64,000 nucleotides of DNA. It comes from Bacillota bacterium. Its GTDB lineage: Bacteria > Bacillota > Clostridia > Lachnospirales > Lachnospiraceae. Shown piece after piece: positions 54,957 through 63,880 of this stretch. The stretch's first letter is position 1; the number at the start of each line of letters is the position of its first letter. The notes beneath the pieces were generated by a model. The model ran no database searches. It was not told the origin of the DNA and worked only from the letters and a program-made list of their open reading frames with translations. The stretch lies in NCBI GenBank assembly GCA_023421505.1, contig JAEZTJ010000008.1:1-64000 (forward strand), given 5' to 3'. The position numbers and the translations under genes are program-made.

Positions 54957-55682
54957 TTACTTTTTTAATCTATCTGCCAGCACCTTCGCTACCATCAAAG
55001 AAAGGATACAGGCAGCTACTATTATAAAGTAATACATCCATAAGCTATGATCTGCTGCTAAGGTATTCATCCCCAATAGTTTATCACCAATGACATAAGG
55101 GATACATTGTGGAATATACTGAGCAAAACTGGTATGGCTAAGCGCAAAACAAATACACATATTAGCTATTCCAAAGATTAAACCAGATATTGAAAATTTA
55201 CTTACCAAAGCAATGCAAAAATACATCGGTATTAATAAAAAGTGCATAATTCCCGTATGTAATAATGCTTTAAGTAGTTTAAACAACAGCTCTTCCGGAA
55301 GCATCGAACCAACTAATCCATTCCCTGTAATAAGTGTTGTAAAAAAGAAAAATGCAACGGTAAATACTATTACAAAAAACAGTATAATCAGTTTTACAAG
55401 TACCAGATAAAACCTTTTATAAGGGTAACACAAAACCAATTCCATGGTATTTTCTTCATATTCTCTTGCCCACATATAAGTTGTAAATGCTGCAAAGGTA
55501 AGTAGTGACTGCACGTTAAAGGAAAGCAGTGAGAGATTAGCTAACTTAGGCCACTCTACTTTTTCCTGACTGTAAAGTGTCAGACAGGCTATAATTCCCG
55601 GCAATATCCCTCCTGCTATAACCAGCCACCAAATATTTACAGATCGCAATTTTTTTATCTCTGCTCTCAAAAGTCTTCTCAT
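54957..55682 (-). CDS. ABC-2 type transporter permease
   Basis: This 241-residue membrane protein has six hydrophobic segments and the ABC-2 permease pattern, including AFTTYMWAREYEENTMELVLCYPYKRFYLVLVK in the first loop region (residues about 61-93). It is the second permease of a TetR-ATPase-permease-permease operon, with 5 bp to the previous gene. Such sets often export antimicrobial peptides or lipids (BcrAB/lantibiotic immunity type). The substrate here is unknown. Confidence 0.85.
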   Translation of the reverse strand: MRRLLRAEIKKLRSVNIWWLVIAGGILPGIIACLTLYSQEKVEWPKLANLSLLSFNVQSLLTFAAFTTYMWAREYEENTMELVLCYPYKRFYLVLVKLIILFFVIVFTVAFFFFTTLITGNGLVGSMLPEELLFKLLKALLHTGIMHFLLIPMYFCIALVSKFSISGLIFGIANMCICFALSHTSFAQYIPQCIPYVIGDKLLGMNTLAADHSLWMYYFIIVAACILSLMVAKVLADRLKK

Positions 55683-55687
55683 ATCGA

Positions 55688-56401
55688 TTATTCCTTTTGC
55701 TTCATTTTCTTGATGGATAAGTAAAGAAATATTCCTGCGATCGCTACTAAAATCAACAACCCGTACAAAAGGCCCATATTATCATAAACTGAGCTTCCAA
55801 AAAACTTTACTACGAAAAGCATCGGTATTAAATGAGGAAATAGGTGTCCGTTTTCTGAAAATATAAAAGGAAATGTCATCATAAATAACACTAAAAATAT
55901 TAGTGCTGCACCAGAAAAACTACGTCTTAAGAGGCTCATATATATCATTACCGGAATAAGAAAACTAAGAGCTCCCGCACTGATTAATCCAGCCCCTATG
56001 TATTTTAGCAGCAGATTTATATCAAAGCCGCCTATCACCGTATTAATCACTGATAACAAAATAAAGGTAACTACCTGAGTAAACCATAACTCAAGTTCTA
56101 TTACAATTAGTTTAGAAATTATTATCCTTACCTGTGACTGCGGCGTGATTTTTATATATAGCATCATATTTTCCTTATATTCCCTAGCCACTATAAAACA
56201 CCCAAAGATTACAGTTACTGAAAAAGGAATTAACTGTACAAATACGCTATTACTTTTTACTACCTCAAAAAACGATTTATTGTCAGTGATTGCATACATT
56301 ATCGTTATCATTGCAATCGTACAAAGCAGTGATATAATAACTAGAACCTGTAAAAATGTATGTTTTAATTTTTCTAGTTCAAAACCTATCAGCTTTCCCA
56401 T
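55688..56401 (-). CDS. ABC-2 type transporter permease
   Basis: This 237-residue protein has six hydrophobic segments. VTVIFGCFIVAREYKENMMLYIKITPQSQVRIIISK (about residues 60-95) is the counterpart of the AREY stretch in the neighbouring permease, so the two are probably paralogues forming a heterodimer. GGAGGG lies before the ATG at 56401, which is chosen over the upstream TTG frame. It lies 21 bp after the ATPase gene. Confidence 0.85.
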   Translation of the reverse strand: MGKLIGFELEKLKHTFLQVLVIISLLCTIAMITIMYAITDNKSFFEVVKSNSVFVQLIPFSVTVIFGCFIVAREYKENMMLYIKITPQSQVRIIISKLIVIELELWFTQVVTFILLSVINTVIGGFDINLLLKYIGAGLISAGALSFLIPVMIYMSLLRRSFSGAALIFLVLFMMTFPFIFSENGHLFPHLIPMLFVVKFFGSSVYDNMGLLYGLLILVAIAGIFLYLSIKKMKQKE

Positions 56402-56422
56402 GAATTTACCCTCCAACTTAAC

Positions 56423-57331
56423 CTATGCACCTGTGATCTCCATAAAATAATCCTCCAATGAAGATTTTACTATATTGCTCTCAATAACCTCTATTTCATT
56501 TTCAACTAACAATTTATTCAGTTTTCCATTGCTTGATTGTTCTATGAATGGGAAGGAAATTGTATCACCTGATATCTCTAAATCAGCTGTACCTAAATAT
56601 CTTTTAATGAGTACTGCTGCTTTTTCAACAGCATTCACTTTATATACTACTGTTTGTCTGCAGTTGAGCTGAAAATTTTCTTTACTGATTTCCTCCAGTA
56701 ATTTTCCTTTGTTTATAATACCTATTCGAGTTACTATTTTCTCAACCTCGGATAAAATATGTGATGATATAAGAACCGTTGTCCCCTCTGTAGCTATTTT
56801 TACAATAAGCTCCCGAATCTCTATCACACCCTGAGGATCAAGTCCATTAATTGGTTCATCTAATAATAATAATTCCGGTTTATGTAATAGTGCTCTTGCA
56901 ATTCCCAGTCTCTGCCTCATTCCCAGAGAGTATTTTCCAACTTTCTTCTTCCCTTCCTCAGACAGACCGACCGTTGCAAGTTCCCTATCTATACTGCTTT
57001 TATCAGAGATGTTCATCATTAACCGATGAATATCAAGATTCTCTCTGGCAGAAAGATTCATATAAAATCCTGGTGCTTCAATAATTGCCCCCATTTTTCG
57101 TAAATTATGATGCATATTTTTATCAGTAGCAGTCTCTCCAAAAAGCTCAATCTGTCCAGCGGTTGGTTTAACCAAGTTCAGTATCATCCTCATTGTCGTG
57201 CTCTTGCCAGCACCATTTCTACCAATAAATCCATATATTTCTCCCTTTTTCACATTCAAATTAACATCCATAACGACCGGCGTTCCTTTGTAGGTCTTTG
57301 TCAATCCCACAGTCTTAATCATATCCTCCAT
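56423..57331 (-). CDS. ABC transporter ATP-binding protein (BcrA-like)
   Basis: This 302-residue ATPase has Walker A GRNGAGKST, the Q-loop region, the signature YSLGMRQRLGIARAL, Walker B LLLLDEPINGLDPQG and the switch His (LISSHILSE). The last 80 residues form the accessory domain usual in bacitracin/lantibiotic-type exporters. The ATG directly follows the TetR stop codon (TAG-ATG), and GGAGGA within the TetR gene serves as its ribosome binding site. This makes translational coupling to the repressor likely. Confidence 0.92.
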   Translation of the reverse strand: MEDMIKTVGLTKTYKGTPVVMDVNLNVKKGEIYGFIGRNGAGKSTTMRMILNLVKPTAGQIELFGETATDKNMHHNLRKMGAIIEAPGFYMNLSARENLDIHRLMMNISDKSSIDRELATVGLSEEGKKKVGKYSLGMRQRLGIARALLHKPELLLLDEPINGLDPQGVIEIRELIVKIATEGTTVLISSHILSEVEKIVTRIGIINKGKLLEEISKENFQLNCRQTVVYKVNAVEKAAVLIKRYLGTADLEISGDTISFPFIEQSSNGKLNKLLVENEIEVIESNIVKSSLEDYFMEITGA

Positions 57332-57964
57332 CTATTCCTCCTCCTTACTCGTCCCATATTTTTTAAGAAAAAATTCAATATGCTTTGATAATTCCTCCTT
57401 TATGATTAATTTTACCTCATCTGTTATCTCACCACAGATTAAATACCTATGAAACAAATAAACTACCATAGTGTGGTAATCCATAACCATTCGCTCCACC
57501 TGATCCGTTTTTAAAAATCCCACCTGCGTCAGCCAGCTAAATATTATAATTTGGTTACTTACTGCTTCATCAAACATAATATTGTGATACATCTTTGCAG
57601 CTACTTCATTGATTCCCTGCTCAATAATCAACATCCTAAGGAAACGATTTACTCTCTCTTCCATCAGATAATTCGTGAAGTAATTATGGCATACCATCAA
57701 AAATGCTTCCTTTTCTACCTTTGTAACTTTAGCCATCTCGGTCGCAAACTTCGGTGGTATGGAATACATGGTATTTTCAAATGATTGGCATAACAAATCA
57801 AATATTTCCTGTTTATTTTTAAAATGATAATAGATTGCGCTTTCTTTAATTCCCACTTTATTGCATAGATCTCTTATTGATACTGCACTATAGCCTCTCT
57901 TTGAAAATAATTCTAAAGCAGTATCAAGGATTATCTGTTTCGTATCCTGCTTTTCCTTTCTCAA
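57332..57964 (-). CDS. TetR/AcrR-family regulator of the ABC exporter operon
   Basis: This 210-residue repressor has an N-terminal TetR domain (ILDTALELFSKRGYSAVSIR followed by DLCNKVGIKESAIYYHFKNK). The C-terminal part has no known signature. It is the first gene of its operon, immediately followed by the ATPase and two permeases. A perfect 18-bp palindrome fills the spacer of its promoter (58109-58137), pointing to autorepression released by the exporter's substrate. Confidence 0.92.
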   Translation of the reverse strand: MRKEKQDTKQIILDTALELFSKRGYSAVSIRDLCNKVGIKESAIYYHFKNKQEIFDLLCQSFENTMYSIPPKFATEMAKVTKVEKEAFLMVCHNYFTNYLMEERVNRFLRMLIIEQGINEVAAKMYHNIMFDEAVSNQIIIFSWLTQVGFLKTDQVERMVMDYHTMVVYLFHRYLICGEITDEVKLIIKEELSKHIEFFLKKYGTSKEEE

Positions 57965-58108
57965 TTTATGATCAACCTTCTTTCCATCTATTTTTTGAAT
58001 ATTTTGATATTGTTTCTATATTACAATCTGGGCATAGTAATATAAAAAGGGGTTATTTGATTGATTGCTATAATTGGAATAATTTACTTTTGCTTAACAC
58101 TTGTTACC

Positions 58109-58137
58109 ATTATACTTAACATATGTTAAGTTGTCAA
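58109..58137 (-). promoter_or_regulatory. Consensus promoter with a TetR operator filling the spacer
   Basis: TTGACA (58137-58132), 17 bp and TATAAT (58114-58109) are a perfect sigma-A promoter on the minus strand. ACTTAACATATGTTAAGT, a perfect 18-bp palindrome at 58114-58131, occupies the spacer. A second imperfect copy (CTTAACACTTGTTAC, 58093-58107) follows downstream. Confidence 0.8.
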
Positions 58138-58149
58138 TCAAAAAAATGT

Positions 58150-58195
58150 CTAAAATAAAAAGGCGCCATATCTACAGATATGGCGGTAACTTTTA
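58150..58195 (-). terminator. Terminator downstream of the InlB-repeat lipoprotein gene
   Basis: GCCATATC/GATATGGC with a 4-base loop is followed on the minus strand by GCCTTTTTATTTT. It ends the beta-lactam response transcript about 110 bp after the last stop codon. Otherwise the interval 57965-58302 holds only the TetR promoter. Confidence 0.75.
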
Positions 58196-58302
58196 TAAGC
58201 TCTGAAGTTAAAAATTAGTTTTCAATTGTATGGACGAATAAAAATACTCTCGTAACCACAAATAGCGCTTCGTTGTATATTACTTACTTACCTTGGAAGA
58301 CG

Positions 58303-59244
58303 TTATTTAACTTTGAACATAACCTCCTCAACTTCGTACAACTGACCAGATCCCTGCCAGCCAGCCCCATCAAATATCTCTTCCAAATAGGTAACATAAA
58401 GCTTCTGTTTTCCAGTACTTAGTAAAGACAAATCCGCTGTAAACGGAGCCTCAACGGAGAAGTTACCGCTTGCTCCATTTAACAGCCGGTAAGACACTGG
58501 TATTAAACGAAAACGCTGATCCTTCGGCTTTGACAAGTGCATGTTATATCCATCAGCGATAATCGACAGCGTTTGCCCTGCGTTATAACTGCCTCCCTCG
58601 CTGATGCCTTCGATTTCACCCCGGTGTGCTCGCGGCGAAGTACCGCCTGTACCTATATATTTCCATTTGGCATAGAGGTTAGTATCCCGGTATATTGGCG
58701 TATCCTTGGTATAGGGACTTCCCGCTCGTTCCACATTGTCAAACCAGCCAAGAAACTCATAGCCGTCACGAATCGGATCATTTGGGGTTGAATATTCCAT
58801 GGCATGCGCTACTCCTATGGAATTCGGCTTTGACGATGATGACCGTTCTATCGCGTAAACAATATTAGCACCATAATAAGTACCCGTTCTGATATACAGC
58901 GTATATTTCTGCCCTACGCCAAACTCGTAATTCATGAGCATGCGCATCGTTTCGACCCGCAGCGTATACTGATCACCAGTCATTGACTCTACATCAACCT
59001 CCACCCAATTGTCACCATGCACCTCTTCTTTATAATGCCACACATTTTTGATGATGAAATCTGCATAAATTGCTTTGGTCTTCTTGTTCGTTTCCCACGG
59101 CGTATACCCCGAAGTGATGACAGAGTAATCTTGCCTTGTTTTAAGTTTCTTAAATCTCGAAGTGTCCACTTCACCCCAGATTTGCTTAATCGCAGTCACC
59201 TTCACACCCAGTTCTGAATCAAATTCCTGTGTGTGTAAAAACAA
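58303..59244 (-). CDS. C-terminal half of a split InlB-repeat exported protein
   Basis: This frame of 313 residues lacks any signal sequence, and its nominal start is a TTG without a ribosome binding site. It carries an InlB B-type repeat (GYEFLGWFDNVERAGSPYT ... NLYAKWKY, residues about 163-198) and two beta-rich stretches. The frame stays open upstream to 59295, right up to the TAG that ends the previous gene, and is in the same phase. It most likely is the continuation of that lipoprotein, interrupted by a nonsense codon. Without readthrough or an internal start it would not be made or exported. Confidence 0.65.
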   Translation of the reverse strand: MFLHTQEFDSELGVKVTAIKQIWGEVDTSRFKKLKTRQDYSVITSGYTPWETNKKTKAIYADFIIKNVWHYKEEVHGDNWVEVDVESMTGDQYTLRVETMRMLMNYEFGVGQKYTLYIRTGTYYGANIVYAIERSSSSKPNSIGVAHAMEYSTPNDPIRDGYEFLGWFDNVERAGSPYTKDTPIYRDTNLYAKWKYIGTGGTSPRAHRGEIEGISEGGSYNAGQTLSIIADGYNMHLSKPKDQRFRLIPVSYRLLNGASGNFSVEAPFTADLSLLSTGKQKLYVTYLEEIFDGAGWQGSGQLYEVEEVMFKVK

Positions 59245-59295
59245 CTGTGGGTTCGTATATCGCGCTACAACTTGGTAACCTTCAATGTCAAGGGG

Positions 59296-59883
59296 CTACG
59301 AATAACTGTCTATAGATATCGTAGTGTCCTGCTGCCGAGCTAACTGCCGAGCCTCTTCATCACTCAAGCCGGGAGAAATATATTGAAGCACCAAAGTCAA
59401 GATGGTAATCATGTCCTGTGAATTGTCCCTATCCTTGAACGCCATCGTAAAGGATGGATTGTCGTGCCCGTTAAGCGAATAACTAATGTCATAGCTCAGA
59501 TTCCTCAGTTCGAAAGAGATGACGCAAATATTGTTGCTGCCGTTCATGAAGTGAAGTGTAATTTCTGTTCGCTCCGTGTCCTCAAAGGATACCCGCTCCA
59601 CATCACTAACCTTGATTGGAAGCCTGTGCTTAGTAATAGCACTTATCAGTGCATCATGGAGTTCTACAGCCGGATTCTCGGGGTACACATAGGAGTTTTC
59701 TGGGGCATCCTTCTGCGTGGGCATAAGGGTAAGTTCGTTACTACGTTTGGAAGGTAACCCAGTTTCATTTTTTCCGCACATTGACAGTGTTGCTATCAGA
59801 AGCAATGCCGTAATAAATGCTAGTGCCCTTTGCAAAGCCCTTTTGTTAGTACCATCTTTCTTTAGCGCCAGGTGTAATCTCAA
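59296..59883 (-). CDS. N-terminal half of a split lipoprotein in the mec-like operon
   Basis: This 195-residue protein has a basic start, a hydrophobic signal segment (ALAFITALLLIATLSMCGK, lipobox-like with Cys36) and a soluble domain (residues about 70-170) of no known family. It begins with TTG after AGGGGTGAT, 12 bp after the PBP gene, so it is co-transcribed. It ends at a TAG (59298-59296), after which the frame goes on without any other stop for 331 codons. Genes of this sort next to PBP2a-like enzymes have no established role that I know of. Confidence 0.7.
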   Translation of the reverse strand: MRLHLALKKDGTNKRALQRALAFITALLLIATLSMCGKNETGLPSKRSNELTLMPTQKDAPENSYVYPENPAVELHDALISAITKHRLPIKVSDVERVSFEDTERTEITLHFMNGSNNICVISFELRNLSYDISYSLNGHDNPSFTMAFKDRDNSQDMITILTLVLQYISPGLSDEEARQLARQQDTTISIDSYS

Positions 59884-59895
59884 GCTAAATCACCC

Positions 59896-61962
59896 CTATT
59901 CAAAAAGTGGTTTTATTCTTGGAACCACATAGTGGCTACCACCGCGGTTTTTAACATCCTCCACCATTGTGATGACCAAAAGAGGCTGCTTAGCATTCTC
60001 TTCCGCCGTGAACAAGACAAACCAGCCTAGTTCCGTACCTGAAGTATCAGCTTGTGACAGTTTGATTTCCGCTGTCCCTGTTTTCCCTGCCAAGGTAACG
60101 CCGGGGATACGAGCTCCCGCTGCTGTACCTCGTTCGACCACTTGTATCAGATTATTTTTCATTATTGATGCAGTTTTCGATGTAAATGCATTCTCAATCC
60201 AAACATCCGGCACGAAGTCTGTGTTGATCAGTTGAGGTCTAAGGATATTGCCGTCGTTTATAAAGGATGCGTATATCACCGCGAGATGGACAGGGTTCAC
60301 TAGAATCTGTCCTTGTCCAAAGCCGCTGTCCGCAAGCTGGATTTCCGATGAGAAGTCCTCTGTGTTTGAGATTATCGAGGAATATAGCCCGTACTCAAAA
60401 GGAAGCCGCTCTTCAAAACCAATTCGTTTGAGCTCCTTGGCAAAGGTATCGCCTCCAATTTTCAGTGCAGCTTTGCCAAAGAAAATGTTATCTGAGTATA
60501 TTAGTGCATTCTCAATATTAGCGGGGCCACTATATTCCTCAAGCGTAGTAATGGAGTAGCCACCCCAACTGCCGTCCTTTTGCCAACGCCGTCCGCTGGG
60601 TCCGAAATCATCGCTTGGGGAAATGATGCCAGTATCTAGTCCAATTGCCGCAGTTACCCCTTTCATGGTGGAGCCGGGGCACTGTGCTGCTTTGAAACGG
60701 TTGTACATCGGCTTATTTTCATCCTCATTTAGTGCGTTCCATCTACTCGAAGACATTCCTAATACGAAATCATTCGCGTCGTAGGTCGGTGTACTCACTA
60801 GGGCAAGGACTGCGCCTGTCTTTGGGTTTATAGCGACTGAACAGCTTTTGTCCTGAGCGAATTGGTCGTAAAGTTTACTTTGTATTTCGGCATCGAGTGT
60901 AAGATGCAGGTTACTTCCGTCCACCTCCGACACTCTGGCTAAAACCTCCTTTTCATTCCCACTACTATCCACAATGATAATCTCGGCTCCGTCCTTCGCC
61001 CGAAGCTGCTCTTCATAGATGCGTTCAAGACCAGCCTTGCCAAGGACACTATTCCTATGATATCCCTTAGATTGAAGCGTCTCCAGTTCCTCAGCGTTGA
61101 TATTCTGAATATAACCAATCAGATGCGATGCCTTCATCCCTAAAGGGTAGTACCGAACCTTCGCATCTGTAATCAAGATGCCCGGTACTTGAAGTACTGC
61201 ATCCTTAAGCTCTTGAGCGTCTTTGGAGACCATCTTAAGCGGTACGAAGCTGTCTTCCTTCACCCAGGAGGCAGCTAGCTTCTTTTTTATGCTAGAAGTG
61301 CTCATATCAAGCAGTTCGGCAATCTCTGCGATGTCTGCCTCTTTGCTTGTATCCCGCATTTTTCCGGGCACAAGCCCAATAGAGGAAGCAGTACCTTCGC
61401 CGGCGAGCATCACACCGTTACAATCAAATATCTCTCCACGTTTTGCAGTGAGTACATTGACCCGTATCTTATCCGACCATGTGAGGTTGGGAAATATGGT
61501 AGACGGACTCCAGTCCATAAAATATGCCCCACTTTCCATATCCTTAAGTAACGTAATTCGATTCTCATAGCGGATTTCGCCTGCCACTGTATCCATTCGT
61601 ACAGAATAGCTCACAACTGCGGTATTCTTCTCCTTGCTTGTATCAGTAATTTTGAGTTCAAGTTTCTTTGCCTCGATACCGTCGTATATGTTCCTGTGCT
61701 TTGCAGCAAATTCGTCCTTTGAGATTCGCTCTTTACTAAATGAACTCAGCATGTCATAGAGCCGCTCATAGTCCTTTGCCTTGATGCCGTCAAAATACTG
61801 CTTCACTAGTTTCTCTGGCTCCGCGTTCCTTTCGACATCCGGCAGGATAGCAGTCAGCGGATTTTCGTGTGTAACCATTGAATAAGTTATTGTAACTGCA
61901 GTCACGATTATGACGAGACTGCAGAGTATTGCAACAAATTTAATCGTACGTCTTCTCTTCAT
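59896..61962 (-). CDS. MecA-like penicillin-binding protein (PBP2a/PBP3 type)
   Basis: This is a class B transpeptidase related to PBP2a, the family with low beta-lactam affinity. After a membrane anchor (residues 8-28) comes the MecA_N NTF2-like domain (about 45-155, ending in DWSPSTIFPNL). The dimerisation domain has LTAKRGEIFDCNGVMLA and RYYPLGMKASHLIGYI. The transpeptidase has STMK (431-434), SDN (490-492) and KTGT (627-630), plus GRRWQKDGSWGGY, shared with MecA. GGAGGG precedes the ATG. With BlaI/BlaR1 upstream and BlaI-type operators at its promoter, it is probably induced by beta-lactams and takes over cross-linking. Confidence 0.93.
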   Translation of the reverse strand: MKRRRTIKFVAILCSLVIIVTAVTITYSMVTHENPLTAILPDVERNAEPEKLVKQYFDGIKAKDYERLYDMLSSFSKERISKDEFAAKHRNIYDGIEAKKLELKITDTSKEKNTAVVSYSVRMDTVAGEIRYENRITLLKDMESGAYFMDWSPSTIFPNLTWSDKIRVNVLTAKRGEIFDCNGVMLAGEGTASSIGLVPGKMRDTSKEADIAEIAELLDMSTSSIKKKLAASWVKEDSFVPLKMVSKDAQELKDAVLQVPGILITDAKVRYYPLGMKASHLIGYIQNINAEELETLQSKGYHRNSVLGKAGLERIYEEQLRAKDGAEIIIVDSSGNEKEVLARVSEVDGSNLHLTLDAEIQSKLYDQFAQDKSCSVAINPKTGAVLALVSTPTYDANDFVLGMSSSRWNALNEDENKPMYNRFKAAQCPGSTMKGVTAAIGLDTGIISPSDDFGPSGRRWQKDGSWGGYSITTLEEYSGPANIENALIYSDNIFFGKAALKIGGDTFAKELKRIGFEERLPFEYGLYSSIISNTEDFSSEIQLADSGFGQGQILVNPVHLAVIYASFINDGNILRPQLINTDFVPDVWIENAFTSKTASIMKNNLIQVVERGTAAGARIPGVTLAGKTGTAEIKLSQADTSGTELGWFVLFTAEENAKQPLLVITMVEDVKNRGGSHYVVPRIKPLFE

Positions 61963-61980
61963 AATTCACCCTCCATTTCC

Positions 61981-62028
61981 TACATATGTAATATTTTATA
62001 TCTTACAACAGTAAGAATTAAAAGTCAA
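61981..62028 (-). promoter_or_regulatory. Promoter of the MecA-like gene with two BlaI/MecI-type operators
   Basis: TTGACT (62028-62023), 17 bp and TAAGAT (62005-62000) form the promoter on the minus strand. TCTTACAACAGTAAGA (62001-62016) is an inverted repeat over the -10. TACATATGTA (61981-61990) is a second one downstream. TACA-NN-TGTA is the core of known BlaI/MecI operators; the second site matches exactly, the first with one change. Confidence 0.65.
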
Positions 62029-62031
62029 GGT

Positions 62032-62056
62032 AAGGGCATCTGTTATGGATGCCCTT
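62032..62056 (-). terminator. Hairpin between blaR1 and the MecA-like gene
   Basis: AAGGGCATC pairs with GATGCCCTT around a 7-base loop, just after the blaR1 stop. On the minus strand only ACCTTGACTTTT follows, so termination may be partial. Confidence 0.45.
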
Positions 62057-62079
62057 TCAGTGAAACTATTAGATATAAT

Positions 62080-63876
62080 TTAATAAATCCTCTTGTCAGC
62101 TAATATGGAAAGAGCTATTTTCGCAGCTTGGCTGCCATTTGCTTTATCGCCATCAATATACACAGTAAAAACTGATGTATGTCCATCCTTCTCAACGTAT
62201 CCAAGGAACCAGCCACTCTTCATGCTACTATTTATCTTAATTGTTCCTGTTTTACCAGACAAGGCGGCACCATTATGCTCGGACAAACGCAGGATACTCT
62301 TCATCCTAGCAACATTATCCGGTTTGAAAGCAGTTTCATTCCTATATAGCGAAGTCAGTAGTTTGACTTGCTCAATCGGGGAAATCTTGAGGGAGGAGGC
62401 CAACCAGTAGGTATCGATTCCACCGGAGAGGTCGTGGTTGCCGTAAGCTATTAACTCAAACCATGAATTAAGCTTCTCTTTACCGACCTGCCTGTCAAGA
62501 CTCTGAAAGTACCAGTTTACGGAGTTTTGTATAGCGCTCATCAGGTCCTGATCTCTATTCCATGCTTCAATGGGGTACAATGAGCCGTCCCAGCGAACAA
62601 TTAAGCTTTGAGGAGTGATCACCCCTTCCTCAAGGGCAATCAAGCCGCTGTATATCTTATAGGTGGACGCGGGAGATACTCGCTTTGTACTTGCCGCTTC
62701 ATTATAGATTGTATACTCGCTGCTGTCTAAATCATAAAGTACGAAGCTTCCCTCATAATCACCAAAATAGGAGGACAAATCCTCATATTGAACATTATGT
62801 TCATCAAACTCATAATATTCGTCCTTTCCTGTCGTGGTTGCCAGTGCGGTAACTATGGGAACCTGACCGAGAATCAGCACCATAATTAACGTGAAAATGA
62901 CAGCACTTTTTATCCTCTGGAATTTTGTTTCTGATTTAAACTCGGCAATTTTCTCTATTCGCTTTGTTAGCTGGCGCTTTGTACTGCCTAACTCCATCGA
63001 GAGCGAGAAGGTTTTTCTTCTTGAAAGCCGTTGCGCAAAGCCAATCACTGTTTCACCATATTGGATGTTACTCTTAGCAGGCAGGCAATTCAAAACGGAG
63101 AAATCACAAGCGATTTCCCTATCCTCCCGGATTTTCCGAAAGGTTATATACATAAGAGGATTGAACCAATAAATTACTTGGAGCAGACAGAGTAAGTTGT
63201 TAACAAGACTGTCCCGGCGCTTACAATGCACCAGTTCGTGCAGAAAGATATGATGCATATCCCGCTCATCGAAATGTTTAGTAATTTCAAAGGGAAGAAT
63301 GATAAGCGGCTTTAATACACCTATCGTCATCGGGGACTTTACAAGAACGGACGTACCAAGCGAGACCTTTCGTTTGATGTTCAGCTCAGATTTTGCCTTG
63401 AGAAATAACTGGTTAAGCTGCTCCTTAGCTGATAACTTCACGGATTCCCTGACCAGCCGTAGCTTATGGCTGCATAAATACAAGACAACCCCGAAGACTA
63501 TCGCTCCGGCAAGCCAGACGATAGTAAATATAAGAAGATACCGTTCTGGCATAAATCGAGTCGCGGAAACGGAGAAATCCTGCATCCAATCAAACCCGTC
63601 AAACGTGCTCCTAGCCTGATTCTGCACAGCCGCGACCTCTGAGATAGTGGCTGTAGCGGTTGATCTGTGCGTAAACCATTCTGTAAAGCTGCTAAAACGC
63701 AGGAACTTAGCCGGAAGTATCGGTATCAGCAAAATTGCTGCCATAATAAGATCAATATTGTACTGCCAGTAAGGAGAGATATGATGATTAAGGCTCTTCT
63801 TAACAAAAAGTACAATAAGGATTATAACGGACACTCCAATCGACATTAATATAAAATTGGAGAGAACACAAAACAT
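62080..63876 (-). CDS. blaR1: BlaR1/MecR1-type beta-lactam sensor protease
   Basis: This 598-residue membrane protein senses beta-lactams and triggers BlaI/MecI cleavage. Four hydrophobic segments (about 8-25, 42-56, 113-135, 325-345) surround the M56 peptidase domain, whose HELVH zinc site is at 213-217. The extracellular sensor resembles a class D beta-lactamase: STYK at 404-407 with the acylated Ser, SVN at 452-454 and KTGT at 542-545. All key residues are intact. GGAGG inside the blaI stop region precedes the ATG by 5 bases, so blaI and blaR1 are coupled. Confidence 0.93.
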   Translation of the reverse strand: MFCVLSNFILMSIGVSVIILIVLFVKKSLNHHISPYWQYNIDLIMAAILLIPILPAKFLRFSSFTEWFTHRSTATATISEVAAVQNQARSTFDGFDWMQDFSVSATRFMPERYLLIFTIVWLAGAIVFGVVLYLCSHKLRLVRESVKLSAKEQLNQLFLKAKSELNIKRKVSLGTSVLVKSPMTIGVLKPLIILPFEITKHFDERDMHHIFLHELVHCKRRDSLVNNLLCLLQVIYWFNPLMYITFRKIREDREIACDFSVLNCLPAKSNIQYGETVIGFAQRLSRRKTFSLSMELGSTKRQLTKRIEKIAEFKSETKFQRIKSAVIFTLIMVLILGQVPIVTALATTTGKDEYYEFDEHNVQYEDLSSYFGDYEGSFVLYDLDSSEYTIYNEAASTKRVSPASTYKIYSGLIALEEGVITPQSLIVRWDGSLYPIEAWNRDQDLMSAIQNSVNWYFQSLDRQVGKEKLNSWFELIAYGNHDLSGGIDTYWLASSLKISPIEQVKLLTSLYRNETAFKPDNVARMKSILRLSEHNGAALSGKTGTIKINSSMKSGWFLGYVEKDGHTSVFTVYIDGDKANGSQAAKIALSILADKRIY

Positions 63877-63880
63877 ACAG

